In this document: in pieces, positions 1 to 13,320 of the stretch | Layout of the letters: the number at the start of each line of letters is the position of its first letter | How positions within the stretch are numbered: position 1 is the first letter of the stretch | Origin: Cyanoderma ruficeps | Taxonomy: Eukaryota > Chordata > Aves > Passeriformes > Timaliidae | DNA length: 64,000 bases | Direction: 5' to 3' | NCBI GenBank assembly: GCA_008694505.1 | Contig: VZDJ01007749.1 | Span: 3,872,941 to 3,936,940, forward strand | Notes under the pieces: generated by a model | What the model saw: the letters and a program-made list of their open reading frames with translations, nothing else | Databases searched by the model: none | What the model was told of the DNA's origin: nothing | Translations under genes and position numbers: made by a program

Positions 1-3000
1 AGGAAAGAGAAGATCAAGTTCAAACCAGTTCATCCTCTAGAGCATGGTTTTACCACAGAAGTATTGTTCATCTAAAGAGCAAGACAGAGAAGTAATCTGA
101 GAGGTGGAGGAAAGTGTCCTGTACATGCATTTATCTCTAAATCTCTTTGTATAATTGCTTGAAATTTTTAGGAAAGAACAAGTCCCCAGAAGGGGCTGGA
201 GGTGAGTAGTGTAGATGGAGACCACATGCAGACATGCGAAGGACAGAGTCAAACAGTTCTGTGAAAAATTGGAAGCCTGAGGTGGGATTTCCTAGGCAGT
301 GTAAGCCTGTCTGGCTGCAGGCTGCTCTGGCTGGGTGCTGGCCACTTTCCCACACATCTCCCCACTGGCCCAGCATGACCCTGAGTGCAGGCACAAGGCC
401 ACTGAGGGTTAAGAGGATGGAACTGACTGCTTGCAGAGCCATCTCCTGGTCAGCTCACCTTAACCCTAAAATAAAATTCCAGCCCTGTTTCTGTTCCTAC
501 CACAGGTCCACATCCTTCCCTTCAACTACACTTGTGTTGCTCCCCTCTGCTGCAGCTCCACCATCCTTACACATCCTGCCAACATGAGTCATGGTGCTCC
601 CTGTTCAACACACACAAATTATGACAAATAAAAAGGCTGCTATTTATTGAAAGCCAAACTGTTCTCAGCTGGACAAATGTTAATTCAGCAGCACTGCTGT
701 GCCTGTAATAGTGTTGCTGTGGATTAAGAAATAAACACGGTACTCCAGTTCCCTGGGCTGAAGGCACTGCCCAGCAGTGTGCTGAGGAGGGATCAGTCAC
801 ACCACTCTCATACATCCCATAACCACAGGAAACCTCCACAGAAATAAGACAGCTGGCATAACGAGGGAGGGCAGAACAAAGGACAAAGTTAGTGGAAGGT
901 CTGGAGCACAAGTCTTACGAGAAGCGGATGAGGGAGCTGGGTTTTTTTAGCCTGAAGAAAAGGAGGCTCAGGGGGGTGACTCCTTACATCTGCCTGAAAG
1001 GCGGTGGTAGCCAGGTAGGAACTACAGAGTCTCTTCTCCCAGGTAGCAAGTGACAGAACAAGAGGAGATGGCTTCATGTTGTGCCAGGGCAGGTTCATGT
1101 TGGATATTTGGAAAAACGCATTCGCTGAAAGGGTGGCCAAGCATTGGAACAGGCTGCCCATAGAGGTGGTAGATTCACCTCTCTGGAGGTATTTAAAAGA
1201 CATGTAGATGTGGTACTGGGGGACATGGTGGCTTGGCAGTGCTGGGCTAATGGTTGGACTGTAATATTTTAAAGGTCTTTTCCAACCCACACAACATAAG
1301 CTATGCTGGACCAACCAAAGATCTGACATGCAATGACTTTTCTCCAACAGATTGGAGAGGGAGAGGATAACTGAGCAAGCCAAAATTAATAGGAAAAATC
1401 AGACTGCTCTCGAGGGGTTTGCTTGCACTGACAGAACTCAATTCCCTGCTTTACAGCAGGATAGCTCAATTCTTAATTGCCTGATTTCAATACAAATGCA
1501 TTGGCTGCTTAGAAAAGCCATGCTCTGCTCCAGTTCTCTTTTGCATTGGAAAAATGAGTTCACCAGACTCCACATAGGTGGGGAGCCCACAAATGTGAAA
1601 GCTAGGTCCTGCTGGAGGATGGACTGATGTCAACAACCAGACAAAAACAGAAACCAGCTCGGATTTTACCTGAAACCTGTTTGCTTTGTGTGGCTCATCG
1701 CTAAAACAAAAGAAGCAAAGACAAAGGAGGTGAACAAGGGAAGTAGTCCTGTGTACCTGGAGCCTTTGAGAGGCAGTTTCCTTAGGGGTCTTGGAACCTC
1801 CCCCTGGGATCATACAGTAAATCTGTCCATGGTGTTACCAACTACCCTCAGGCCAACACAGCCCTATAATCCTGCCTGAGACTGCCCAGCCTAAAAACAG
1901 GGAAGCAGGGCAGTCAGCAGACCATCAGAGCAGCACTGCTTTCCAATCCACCTAGGATGCACAAATTCCCCCTCACAATCAGCTCTCCCCAAGGATCCAT
2001 GGAGTCGGGAAATACTATGCAAATAGATATTTTCCATCTTTCAGAAGGACAGCTGTAATAGCTGGTGATGCACTGCAGCTTCCCTGGCCCACAGGGATGA
2101 ACTCTGAGTCGAGGTCAGGTGCAATCAGCTGAGTAGGCAAGGGCTGAGACAATGGGGGGATGCTGCTCCCGTTCAATTACACTGATTGCACCACACTCGG
2201 AAAGAACGAGGAGAATTGATTTTGATTTTCATCACGGAGAAACTCTGAACAGGATCCAAGAGCTGCCTGGCCCCTGGGAAAGACTGAAGCTGTGAACCCC
2301 ACCACAAACAGCTGGCAAGCAGCTTTGGCTCATGCCAGGGAGTGGCCCCAAAGTGAGAGAGACCTGCAGGACACCTCTATCCCTCGCTGCTGCCACACAC
2401 TTCCTCTAACTTTCCTCATTAAAGCAGCTTGCGTGACAGTCTGTATTTCTTTTGCCTCTTTTTGGTTTTGGTAGGTTTTTCTTCATTTTCCCCCTCTTCT
2501 ATTAGAGACAAGTTTTTGGGTTAACTTCAAATTTTTGTCTAAATTCTTGCCTGAATGAAATCTGGTTTTTAGTCCCCTCAAGCTACAGACAGGCCAAGGC
2601 TGACGCAGTAGGAAATCCAGCTCAGCTTATCTGTCCAGAGAGATGCTAACTTCAAAATTATTTTTTTAAAGGGTCCGTTTTTTAAAGTCAGTTGCTGGAT
2701 TCAAAATTCCTTAATGCTGATGCTAATTCTTGTAAATTTCTGGGAAATAAATAACAGTCCGAGGAACAAATAATCACCAAAAGCAATGCAGGATAACAAT
2801 AGATACTCTGCTCCTGAAAGGTGGGGTTTTTTGGGGTTTTTTTGGAAGGCACAGAGGAAGAGAATTAAAAATATGAGCAATCCCTTTTACAAAGTGAGTG
2901 ATTCAAATGCTGGAACACTTCTCCCAGCTAACAAGCATTGGCTCAATGAGTATAATTTTCTCCAATGTTTTTTAGGTGCTGAGGGCAGTAGCACAGGGCT

Positions 3001-6000
3001 CTGCTACGAGAACAAGGTGTATCCCTTGCCTGAGTTCACACGGCCTTTTTCTGCACCTTCCATCCAAGGAATTCTTCTGGACATTACCTTTCTCATCACC
3101 TGACCCCAGACACCCAAGGAGTCCCTGCCCTGATGCTCTGACCAGACTGACGATGCAGACAAAGCCCATGTCGGTTCTTTCATTCAGTCCTTTCATTCAC
3201 CATGCACGTCCCTACAAGTCGCATTAGAGGCACTCAGAGATTCCTCCCATGCTGATCTTCAAACTTCCACTGGCCACCCTGCAGCTTTTCTTGCAGCTGC
3301 CCCTACACACAATTGTCTGTGCTAATCAGAGGACAGATCTTCTTATGCCAGCTCCTGCTCAGCCTCCCCTCATTCTATAAGGGAGTTACAGGGTCCCCAA
3401 GAGACCAAGGGTGAACAGGGTAGGAGCAGTAGTCTGCAGCCTTGAAGACCCTTCAGAAAAGCCTTCAGCAACTTCACCCTGTGCCCATTTTAGCCTTCTT
3501 TTAAAGCATAAGCACTGAAGATCATGGACTATCCTTCACATTTGCAATGGGCACCACACTGAGCACAGTGCTATCCCTGGTGCAGGGCCAAGGCACTGCT
3601 GCACAGGTACTAATCTCTCTCTCCCCTCTCACACATCATATCTGAAAATATAACCAATGTTAGCAGAAGTAAAGCATTCCACATTTAGCACCACCATAAT
3701 TCACATCATCTGGACCATCCTCTTTCAATTTCTTTTTGCATCTGCACAGTATTATGCTATGTACTATGATCAGAACAGAGAGAAATCTTTAGGCCTGAAC
3801 ATTAACTGAATAAAAATGCATATTCCTCAACAGTTAATCATTTAATGGCTTCCTCAGTTCCAATCAATAGCTTGTGTGAAGGAAAAGCAGCAAACAATGA
3901 AAAAGAATTGTTCTGAACATTTTAAAAGGAGCATCTCAGTTTTTAAAATCTGACATAATTCTTCACGGAGAATTTCCCTTTTATTGATCTTTAGAAAAGC
4001 CTAGCTATAGAAAATTCTTTGTTCAGTCTAAAATAGAACTTCTTTTCCATTTCTCAAAACTGTTGGTGGGCCAAAGGAGTAGTTAATTGTGAGGTCCTGC
4101 TGTATTTGGTACCTTCAGCCTGACCTCTAGTCATGCTTGAAGTAGCACATACAAAATCTCTGTTACAGATTGCACATTCCAATGGGCATAGATTGAGGGC
4201 CTGGGGATGCAAACACAGCCTGAAGCAGTCCTCATCTGATGGGAAACTGTAACTATTGCAGAATTGGGAAAAGTGACATTTCAAATGTTGTCTTGGTGCT
4301 CCTGATCCACCTTCCCTCCCTTTTCAGGCACATGCCTATTAAACAAGATCAGTTTACAAGTCAAAAAGTTGTTTCTGTCACTGCTGACTGTTACTGTCTG
4401 AAATCAAGCTGTTTTCTCTCTACTTTATACATTACCCCCAGATATGAAGACTCCAAACTCTGAGCATAATTGGCAATTCTCTTGACAATGTACAAGGTAA
4501 AATAGAAGCAGCATGTTGCTCAACTGCTCAGTTGGATCTGGAACAAAGACAGCAGTTATAATTGCTATCTACCACTTAAATAACCAGATACTGCATGACA
4601 GTAAATGGAGGCTAAGAGATTATTAGGACCAAGATGCCAGTCACAGGTACAATTCCAGACAAATTTATTTTAATGTCAGAGGGAGCTAATAGTGAAGGCT
4701 GAGAAAAATACTGATATAGGTTAAATTGGCCATGATTTGTCAGCAGGATACAACTGCACTAAGTCTCTGGGAGATGTATTCAGGTAGGAAACAGTCTCAC
4801 TTGGGGAAATTATGGATATTTCTGGGCTGAGTTGTTTAGGTAGCTTAAACACCTGGGATCACATACCCTTAGAGTTAGCACTGCAATGACCTAACAACAA
4901 AGATTGTGCAAACATTTCTGCCTGGGTGAAAGGTGCCCAGCCAAAAAACTTCAGATTTGGGGCACCACTACTCCTGATACATCCCTCTTCCTGCTGGGGG
5001 ACCAATTCCCAGAGGCAACTGGACACAACATTGGCCTTTCAGGACTTATGAAATGCAAATACAGCTTTATTTGCTTCCTGACCCTTCACTCAAAACATTT
5101 GCAGCTCTATAAATGAAAACACTGTGATTCAGCAACTTCTTCTGGCTCTGCTTCATTCTGTCAGGGAAGTGAGGCCACACTTTGATGTCATCATGACACA
5201 GCATGGCTGTTGTGGTGATGTTTGAGAATTTCTGGTTGGCCTCCTCAGGCAGTTGAGTTGATGCCACTGCCTTTATCTTGCATCTTGTCTGGCAAGGTGC
5301 AGCCTGCATGGCTGGGAGACATCTACAGATGAAAATTTTGGTGAAACTGAGGAAAAAAAATGGGGCCTTCTTCAGCACTGGAATTCTGAGTTTCTGTTCC
5401 AGATGACCCAGTTGAGTCAGCAGTCTCAACTTTTGTCCTTTGCCATAGAAAAGCAGCTGGTGATGCTGCTTTAGCCTCTATAAAAGAACAAAAAGCTTTT
5501 CAATGTTCACATCATGAACCCTGGGCTATGAGCATATGGTTTAATTATTTGAAGGAGATCTCTGGCAAAGCCGAGGATTTTGATCCTGCTCCTTCCTGAA
5601 AAAACACCCTGGAAAATTGTTGGCAGCTGTGAAAAAATTCTTCAGAAGGTGAGTGGTGGGATGGAGAGGACATATGCAAATTTTTGAAACCAATTGCACA
5701 AAAACTTTTATTCCCAACCTTAGTATTCATGGATTCAGCAAAATAGAAGGGAATTCTCCAATACCTGCCTCACCTGACAAACTTCAAGCACTAGCAGCAG
5801 CAGATTCTGCTTTTGGCAAGGTACATCAGTCTCTTTGCACATGAAATAACTCTCAGGATATTAGAGTAGGATAGATGTTCATCCCACAGCACGGTGCCTC
5901 AAAATCAGTGGTATTTGGGTTTCTAAGTAATTTTTTATGCTTTTGAAGTCCTACACTTCTCTGCTGCAAAAGCACCGGGGTGTTAGTACTTAAGAGAACT

Positions 6001-7366
6001 GTATCATAACATTTTATTCCAGTTTATTCATCTTTAAAATGCCCCTGGAGAGTCCTTTCTAATATATGTGTTTGTCTTTTGTGAGGCTAATGCTTAGTTA
6101 TCCTATTTTTTCTCTCTCACACTGGAATCAGAGGCAACTAACTCCTCTTCTCTGCATTTTTAGTTACTTTCCTAATACAACCAACTTTCAAGAGAGTTTA
6201 TTCCCACCCGCTGTGAACCCATAAGCAGGGTGCTGGTGTAAAAACCACAGCACCAGCTGCACTCCCACCAGACACAGCCTTTGAAGGAAAACTGCCTAAG
6301 GAGAAGCCCAGACATTCAGCCTGTGGTAGGAGCAGCTGCTGCAGAAGAGAATGATCTCTTCAAGGCACCTCCACAGAGGACACCCAAATATCTGTGCCCA
6401 GCACCTCCACACCTACCAATCCATGTGCTGTGTTTCCTGCCTTTCCATGCGGGCATCCACATTTAGCAGCTCTGCAGGCTGTCCTGGCTACTCTGCTTCC
6501 TTTCTGGCATCCATAAGTTTCGACATCCACACTGGATACATCCTCTGCTGCTGCTTTGCCAAGGCTACAACGCTGCCAAGCTCCAGCACACCCTCACTGC
6601 CCTAATGCATCTGCCGTCCAACTAAATCTTTTCCTGTTGTTTTGTGCTGTCTCTTTACAGTCTCACAGTCACTGTCCCTACACCCTGAGGCATTGCCTCC
6701 AGGGATATGAGCTGGTTTGTCCCAGCCCAGGGAAGCCAAAGGCCCCAGGCATTAGCGGTGTGCTCAGCAAAACCCAGAAAAAGGGCATCACGTGGCTCAT
6801 CCAGGAGTAGCACCAGCAGCAAATGGTACACAGCAGTGCTGCACAGAGCAGATGGACCACAGGAAGGTTTCTAAATTAGGTCCTAGGATAAAAGAGCTGA
6901 GCATGTGATTCCACCTCCCATTCTAAACTTCCATATGCCAGACGATAACTGCCTATTAAATAGCAACTGGGAATCAGCACACAAACGTACTTCATCTCCT
7001 GCCTTGTCCCAATTGCTTTAAAATAGGCATTGCTGAGTCAGTCACTTGGATTACAGAAATCAGAGATCTTCAACAGAATTTAACAACTTCTCAGGTTTGC
7101 ACAAAATCCTCTAGAAGCAGATCAAAGTGGGAACAGTAGTTCTAGTCAGGTTCACAGGTGGAAGCAAACATCCCACAAAAATGTACCTAATGGAATCATC
7201 AATATTGCAGAGGTTACCTTCCCTCCACACATCCCCTGTCCCCCTTGAGGCCTACTTTCCTGCTCAACACAGACCTCCCAGCCCAGAGTGCAGGCCTTTA
7301 GGCACTGGCCATCAGTGCTCCCATTCAGCAGCAATGCTACAGAACACCCCAGCTGGTGGAACTCAC
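1..7366. other. CAPN13 first coding intron (left part outside window)
   Basis: No exon encoding the next calpain segments (the conserved DCWFLA box around the catalytic Cys) was found on the minus strand, so the intron probably extends beyond the left edge. It contains a CR1 fragment at about 893-1308 and otherwise unremarkable AT-rich sequence. Its open frames are short and show no family pattern. Confidence 0.6.
893..1308 (+). mobile_element. CR1 LINE fragment, 3' end, plus orientation
   Basis: The stretch follows the avian CR1 3' region in order: 'ggtctggagcacaagtctta', the 'gagggagctgggtt' / 'agcctgaagaaaaggaggct' segment, 'agccaggtaggaac', 'gcattggaacaggctgccca', 'ctctggaggtatttaaaaga' and the terminal 'aaaggtcttttccaaccca'. 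It is 5'-truncated and diverged, and no reverse-transcriptase frame remains. Confidence 0.9.
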
Positions 7367-7603
7367 TGTTGGCCTCTTCCATTGTATTTGCCGGAGCTTC
7401 TCCTCCGGAAGCAGGGTGGGGCCGATGGAGCTGATGTGAGCAGGGAAGGTGGCATCCTCAAAGAGCAGCCCTTGGCTCAGGCACAAGGCCCGCAGGTCTC
7501 TGAAGTCCTGGCTGTTAAATCTCTTCAGGTTCTGGAGGTTTCCTGTGGCTCCTGTGGTTTTCCAGCCCTGCTCTGGCGCGGGAGCGGAGCTGGGGGCGAG
7601 CAT
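7367..7603 (-). CDS. CAPN13: CAPN13-like calpain, first coding exon (rest outside window)
   Basis: From ATG at 7603-7601 the exon encodes 79 residues and ends in phase 0 at a GTGAGT donor (plus 7361-7366). A CCCCTCACAG acceptor (plus 7616-7625) would start the exon at 7615. The second half is the calpain N-terminal pattern: QDFRDLRALCLSQGLLFED, then FPAHISSIG and QWKRPT, the segment just before the protease core. Calpains are cytosolic calcium-linked cysteine proteases. The catalytic Cys, His and Asn lie in later exons. The match to CAPN13 (SSIG, LL-E--L, WKRP) and its place downstream of GALNT14 on the same strand, as in mammals, support the name. If the acceptor is not used, an in-frame ATG at 7641-7639 could add 13 residues. 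Confidence 0.82.
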
Positions 7604-7625
7604 CGCACCCCTCTCCTGTGAGGGG
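7604..7625 (-). other. CAPN13 exon 5' end: short untranslated lead and acceptor site
   Basis: A pyrimidine-rich run ending CCTCACAG precedes 12 untranslated bases and the proposed ATG. The ATG has G at -3 and C at +4, a moderate initiation context. An upstream non-coding exon is implied but cannot be located by eye. Confidence 0.55.
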
Positions 7626-9107
7626 AAGACAGGGACTGCCATTAGTTTCCCAATGCAGAGTGGTGCATCAGGAGGGTGTGGGATAACACCTCCCCCTCCC
7701 ACCAGGAGGACTGTGGAGCAGCAGCTTGCAAAACTGAGGGCAGCCACAGTGACAAAATCCTTATTAGCTGGAAATGCATGGGGAAAGAGAAGTCGTCAAA
7801 TCCCAACTGGTTTATCTTAAACCAGTGCTGTCAGTGCTACAAATTCAATTTGGAGTCTTCCCTGAGGACAGAGCAAAGCTGTTAGTGAGCTGCTGTGTGA
7901 GCAGTGAGGTACAGCTGCAGTGTAAGGGAGCACAGGGGATGGAACAGGAGCTGCAGAGGCAGGGGAGTGTGAATGTGAGCAGGGCCGACACCCACAGGTA
8001 CCCAGGACTCTTCTGGTCAGGCACCACAGCTGAGCCCAGGGCACAGGATTTCAAGTTGCTGTTAAGACTGGGCAGTCACTGCATGGCATCTACAGGTACT
8101 CCAGTCTGAAGCATGGTTGAATCCCTCTCTGCTAATGGGCCTAACAGAAAGGAGCATTTTACTTAGGCAAATGAACATTTTAAATGTGCAGTGAAACGCT
8201 GGACTGAACAGACCTGCTAATACACCTGCTGGCACAGCTAGGGATGGATGCAGGAGCCAAAATCTCCCGTTGAGGGCTTTGTCCCTTTACACACATCAAA
8301 AAGCACAGCAGGATTCCTGCCATCAAAGATCTACTTTTGTTCCAAAGGGAGGCAGTTCATCTTCCATGGAGACACTGGACTGTGGGATGGAAGAGCTTTT
8401 AGGACAGGAGTGGGAGAAGGGCACAAGAAAGAGGAAAAATTTGGAAGGGCTAGCGGCACTGGACCTTAAAGAAATCAACTTGTTCTATCCAATCAGAGCA
8501 CAAATTTTGAGGTGTGCTCCCCAAAGCCACATGGACATACAGAGAGACACACACCTGGGTACCACCTCCTGAGGATCTCCCTTCAGCTGAAAGGTTCCGT
8601 TGTGGTTTCAGGGTTCAGAGAAGTAGCAGGAAGGTTGTGCAGCCTGCCTTGCCTCCTGGCTCCTTCAGCTCCTGTTGTCACACAAAATTACAGGTTGCTG
8701 GATAAAAACATGACCCAGGGTCCACACCAGTTTTCATCCTTCGTTCCCATTTGCCCTCACAAAACCAAAATATTAACTATGCTGACCTCTATTTCCCCTT
8801 TTGCCTTTTCCCTTATGAAAGGAGAAGCCCCTTATCAGCAGACTTTTAAAGGCAGAATCACTGTGATCCTCCTTTGGAATCTTGCATTATGGATGCCACC
8901 ACACTTGATCCAGGGATTCCTGCCCCCAGTTCCTGGCTTCCACTTAAGATGTACCTTCTCATAAATTAGCACTGGAAAATCCACCACACGCCCTGGGCAA
9001 GCCTCACCTGCAGTTAATTAACATTGCTGTGCTAATTTCTAACCTGAAGTCACCTAGTCTCACTTTCCAGCAACCAGATGCCATGGCTCTTTTGGTGGGT
9101 TGGTTTT

Positions 9108-9145
9108 GTTTGCTTGTTTGATTTTTTTATTTGTTTGTTTGTTTA
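9108..9145 (+). repeat. TTTG-rich low-complexity tract
   Basis: Imperfect TTTG/TTGTTTG units form the tract. Confidence 0.75.
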
Positions 9146-9792
9146 GGGTTTGGGGTTTTTTTGGATGAAGGGGCTCTTTTCTACCAAACAAACTTAACTG
9201 TAGGTCTGAGATGTCCCTGGTGCTGCACAAATAGAGCAGATGGCTCCAGTAAGAGCAAAGCCTCAGGTTTGTATTGTGAATTCTTCCTACACGTCAAAAA
9301 CACAGCTCAGCCACAATGAAGGTGCGATACCTTCAGGTGTGAGCCCCCCCCCACTCCCCTCCCTGCACCCTTTCTACTTAGTCTCATCACCTTTCTTGGC
9401 ACTTCAAGTCACTTAGCCTCCTGGCATGGTAACAACAGCCTAAACAAATAAGTGGCTTTGCATCTCATTGTTTTAATTAAAAGCCCCACATAAAAATCCG
9501 AAACCACCCTCGGCCAACAAGAAGAGAGAGCATTCCCCTTGGGTTTGCATTTTTTAATACAATGGAAATAAATCTCATGTAATGTACCATAACACGACAA
9601 GGGAATGGCTTCTTAACAAATACTCATTTGAAACTGTGCCCAGGCTCCGTGCATGCTAAGATCTATTTCTTGAAACAGTGTTCCAGCAAAACTGATTACT
9701 AATTCCAAAACTCAAATTAAAATTAACAGAGCTTGAAGGCTGGGTCTGACACGTGTTCCCTCTCTTCTGACAGAGAACAAGAGTTTTTAGCA

Positions 9793-9807
9793 TGTGTGTG
9801 TGTGTGT
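9793..9807 (+). repeat. (TG)n microsatellite
   Basis: A short TG run lies in the intergenic region, followed by an AT-rich stretch. Confidence 0.85.
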
Positions 9808-12121
9808 TTAATTACGTTGTTTAATATATCGGGATTAAATTAGCAACCAGACTGAGGAAAATAGCACACTTAACTACTTATTCCCTTGCAGGAATATCTT
9901 CATCAGCACAGACACACGGGCTCTACACCCACTCCTGTCCCTCTGCAGTCAGTCTATGGGGTCCATGGGGTCAGGACCTGGCCAGCAGTGCCCTGCCTGC
10001 TCCAGTTAACTCTGATGGCCAGCTCTTTTGGAGCAGCATTCTGAATCCTGGCCACAGCTCTCCCACGTGGCTCTCACAGCTCCATCAGCAACAGCAAAGA
10101 TCACAAAAGTTGTTAAAGCTGAATATTGCCTGCTTGCTTCTTACTGTGACTGACCTCGAGAGCCAGAAAGGTTTTCAAGGGGCAGAGTTACAATGGAATG
10201 GATATCAGAGACGTTGCCCTTGGACTGCTCCCTGCCACAAGATGCAAGGAGAGAGGGAGGGATTTCAAACGCTCACAAAAACTGGTTCAGATGTACTGCC
10301 AAACTCTAAAGAAAAACAAAGAGACTGCCACTCAACTAAGGAAAGAAGTTATTATTCAGAAGGGGGTAAACATTCTTGAGGGGGCTAAACATACATTACT
10401 TAGTCGTGCGATCTCCTTCAACACATTTACTTATCTGAAATGGAGAAAGGAATCACACCCTTTTTTCGTTCCTCTTCCTTCTTGGCAGAGGGACATCCAT
10501 GTTGTCTGTCCCTGAGAAAGGAACAAACAGCAAAGAAGGAGAGAGAGAAGGTAAGCAGAGAAAAGCTACAGAGGGAAGGATAAAAAGTGATCAAGTGATG
10601 CAGTTGGAAGGATGAGAAGGAAAGAGGAGTCTCTGAGCAGAGTAGGGCAGAAAGGTTGTTGACTCCTGCAGAAATCCATAGGGGAACCCCAAGCAGCCAC
10701 CATTCCCAGCACTGAACAGCTTAAAAGGTAGCAGTGAAAGGTGAGTCCTGTCTTCTTCCAGCTCTCATTCAGGAAAGATGTCAAGCCACGACTATAATCA
10801 GGTACTCAATGGTGGCAAATGCTACTGACAGCTAATTACACTTCACACAAAGATTTATGTCACAGTACAGACATTACTTCCTTCAATGGCTTTGGTATTT
10901 TTCACAGAGTAGAAGTAGAAATAGGCAATTAGAAACCATGTGTACTTCATAGATGAACCTTCTCCTCTCCACTGATTTTCTCAAAACATTTCCATTATAT
11001 GTTGTCTTAGCTAAGTTTCTGTACTTTAGAAAGAGTAACTAATTTTCTGAAACACAATGGAGAGTACCAGAAGAGCCAAAAAGCCAGCAGCCCTTCTTCC
11101 CCTGTTTCCTCTCAAACACTCCAAACTATCAAGCTACATTTCATCTCTCCATAATATTCAATATATGCTACAGTAGCACCAGCACTCTTTCCTCTAAGAT
11201 TCTGTCATTCACCTACTTGAAGCATTGTAAAAACTTCAGGGACTCAGTTCCAGCATTATCTTATAATGAAGGAAAGTGTGAGTTTATAATCTCTCCTAGC
11301 ATTCAGAGGAAAAAAATAAGTGAGAGAGTCAGCAGCCTACTGCAGAGACAGCAGCAGGCTGAGGAGGCACTGCAGGGAGCAGAACGTGGCCGTCCCAAAC
11401 CCCAGATGGACAGCAGCTCCTTGTACATACCATGTGCAAAAGCCTTGAGTACCACAGAAAATCAAAACCAAAGCCAGACACTCTGGCAACCCTCCAGGAG
11501 ATTACTTTTCCAGTGGCATCTTGCACGACCTTCTGCTCCAAACAGCCTGTGCAGTACTCCCTTCTGGCTATTTATTAAGTCAATTTTCTTCTCGTTTTGC
11601 ATACACAGCACAGGACAGTTCCAGATACCTTTTTTCTACCTCATTTAACAGCAGCCTACAGTAACTATAGCATCCTCCTCATCTCAGAATCTCTACTCCC
11701 ACTTGATCCAATTACTTCTGACAACTTACCGTTTTACAAAGGAGGCTCTTTCTAGGATGGCAAATTCGTCTTTTCTTTCCCTCCAGGTAACATTAAGGAT
11801 AGGGACTCTAATTTATTCTGTCTCTCCAAGGCAAATCCCTCTCAATGTGTCTGTGGTGCTTTTCCAGCCCTATTACTTGTATTTCACCTGCTTCATCTTG
11901 TGCTAAATAAAAGAGCAAAGGGATGTTTTTTTACCTGCAATGCCTCCAGCGTAATTCCAGCCAACACCAACAGAGACACACGGGCTGGCACTACCCCTGC
12001 TCTCCTTTATAGGGAGGCCTTTGCCACGCCTTGAGTAAACGTAACCAAGTTGAAGTTCAACAACTGATCTGGCTTGGGTGTATTAGTTTCATACAGATAT
12101 CACACCATGAAGATACTCACA

Positions 12122-12150
12122 GATATAGATATAGATATGCACACACACAC
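12122..12150 (+). repeat. Compound microsatellite (ATAGAT)n then (CA)n
   Basis: Three 6-bp units are followed directly by a short CA run. Confidence 0.85.
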
Positions 12151-12959
12151 TTCTATTAGCCATGCACAATGGATTGTCTATCAACCTACATTTGTGGACA
12201 GCATCCTGCGGCCAACTGTGGCTTCAGCTGCAGTTATTCTTAGAGGAAAACTGGCTTATTTGCACCTCTCATGTGTTTTCTTCCTTCTCAAACCACCAGG
12301 AAATGCAGTAATCATTTTGGATCCAGGCACAGCCTGGCAGGGCTTACCACAAGACAAGTTATCAGAGGTGCGTGTCATTCTTTCTGCAGCAGTAGAAGCA
12401 GCAGATATCTTTAGGCCAATGCCTGTTAGCATTTATGCTGGGCTCTTACTTAAATTCCACATCAGTTCACTTGGGCAGCTCATTTCCTGCAGCACTGCCT
12501 GAGGAAGTAGCACTTGTCCTTTTATTTAGGAGGGGACTGACCTCCATTATCCTAAAGCCCAAAGACAAATAATTAAAGAGTATCTAGCAAAAGTATGGAA
12601 ACATTTATTTTTGGGAGACCAAACTGAGATAGCCTAAAGAGGCCCAAAATTCAAGGGAATGTGGGCAGGACGTTTTCAGGGACACATTCCCTGGCAGCAA
12701 TCCTAAGCGTATTCCTACAGTCTGCAAGCATGTTTTTGAATAAAAGTCCTGATGTACAGCCATCTGAACAAGAGGCAACGATGCAACCTTGCAATAAAGC
12801 AAACCAACAGCACCCTGGTCTGTACAAGTTGCAGCACAGTGGATCAAGGCAGGGGGCCCTTCCCCTTTGCACAGTACCTTTGAGATTATATCTGCAGTGC
12901 TATACCCAGTTTGGGGCTGCCCAGTGTAAGAAAGGCACTGAAAGTGCAGCAAGTGCAGC

Positions 12960-13320
12960 AGAACCAACCAGGAGGGTCAGGGGGCTGGAGCACACGATGT
13001 GAGAGAAGAGAGCAAGAGAGTTTGTCTGCTCAGCCAAGAGGGACACCGAATTGCACCCTCCCACTATCCAAAAAGTTCCAGAGCAGGTGGAGACAGGCTG
13101 TTCTTGAAGGTGCACAATGAAGGGGCAGAGGCAACAGGCACAAGGAGCAGCAAGGAAAATTACACGTGGCTGGAGACAAAAAAGACCTTCAGAGTGGCCC
13201 AGGTGCCCAGAGAGCCTGGAGTGTCTCCCCCCTTGGAGATATTCACGTGGACAAGGACATAAGGAGCATCACCTAACTCAGAAGTCAACCTGCTTTGAGC
13301 TGGAGTGAGACTCAAAGACC
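12960..13320 (+). mobile_element. CR1 LINE fragment, diverged, plus orientation
   Basis: CR1 landmarks appear in order but degraded: 'agggtcagggggctggagca' near 12974, 'gaggcaacaggcacaaggag' near 13130, 'cccagagagcctggagtgtc' near 13206 and 'ccttggagatattca' near 13231. The tail lacks the usual terminal motif. It is older or of a different subfamily than the copy near 0.9 kb. Confidence 0.75.

Larger units (their letters stand above)
7626..12959. other. Non-coding stretch upstream of CAPN13
   Basis: This region probably holds the CAPN13 5' non-coding exon and promoter, but neither can be recognised. No CpG-rich block is evident. Open frames here are short and show no protein-family pattern. 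Only short TG and TTTG repeats stand out. Confidence 0.5.

Noticed and set aside
889..1383. 164-codon minus-strand frame
   Set aside because: It is the antisense of the CR1 fragment at 893-1308, so it is not a gene.
5067..5480. Possible processed pseudogene on the minus strand (120-codon frame plus another frame upstream)
   Set aside because: The translations in two frames look vaguely protein-like but match no family I recognise, and there is no poly-A tail or clear frameshift point.
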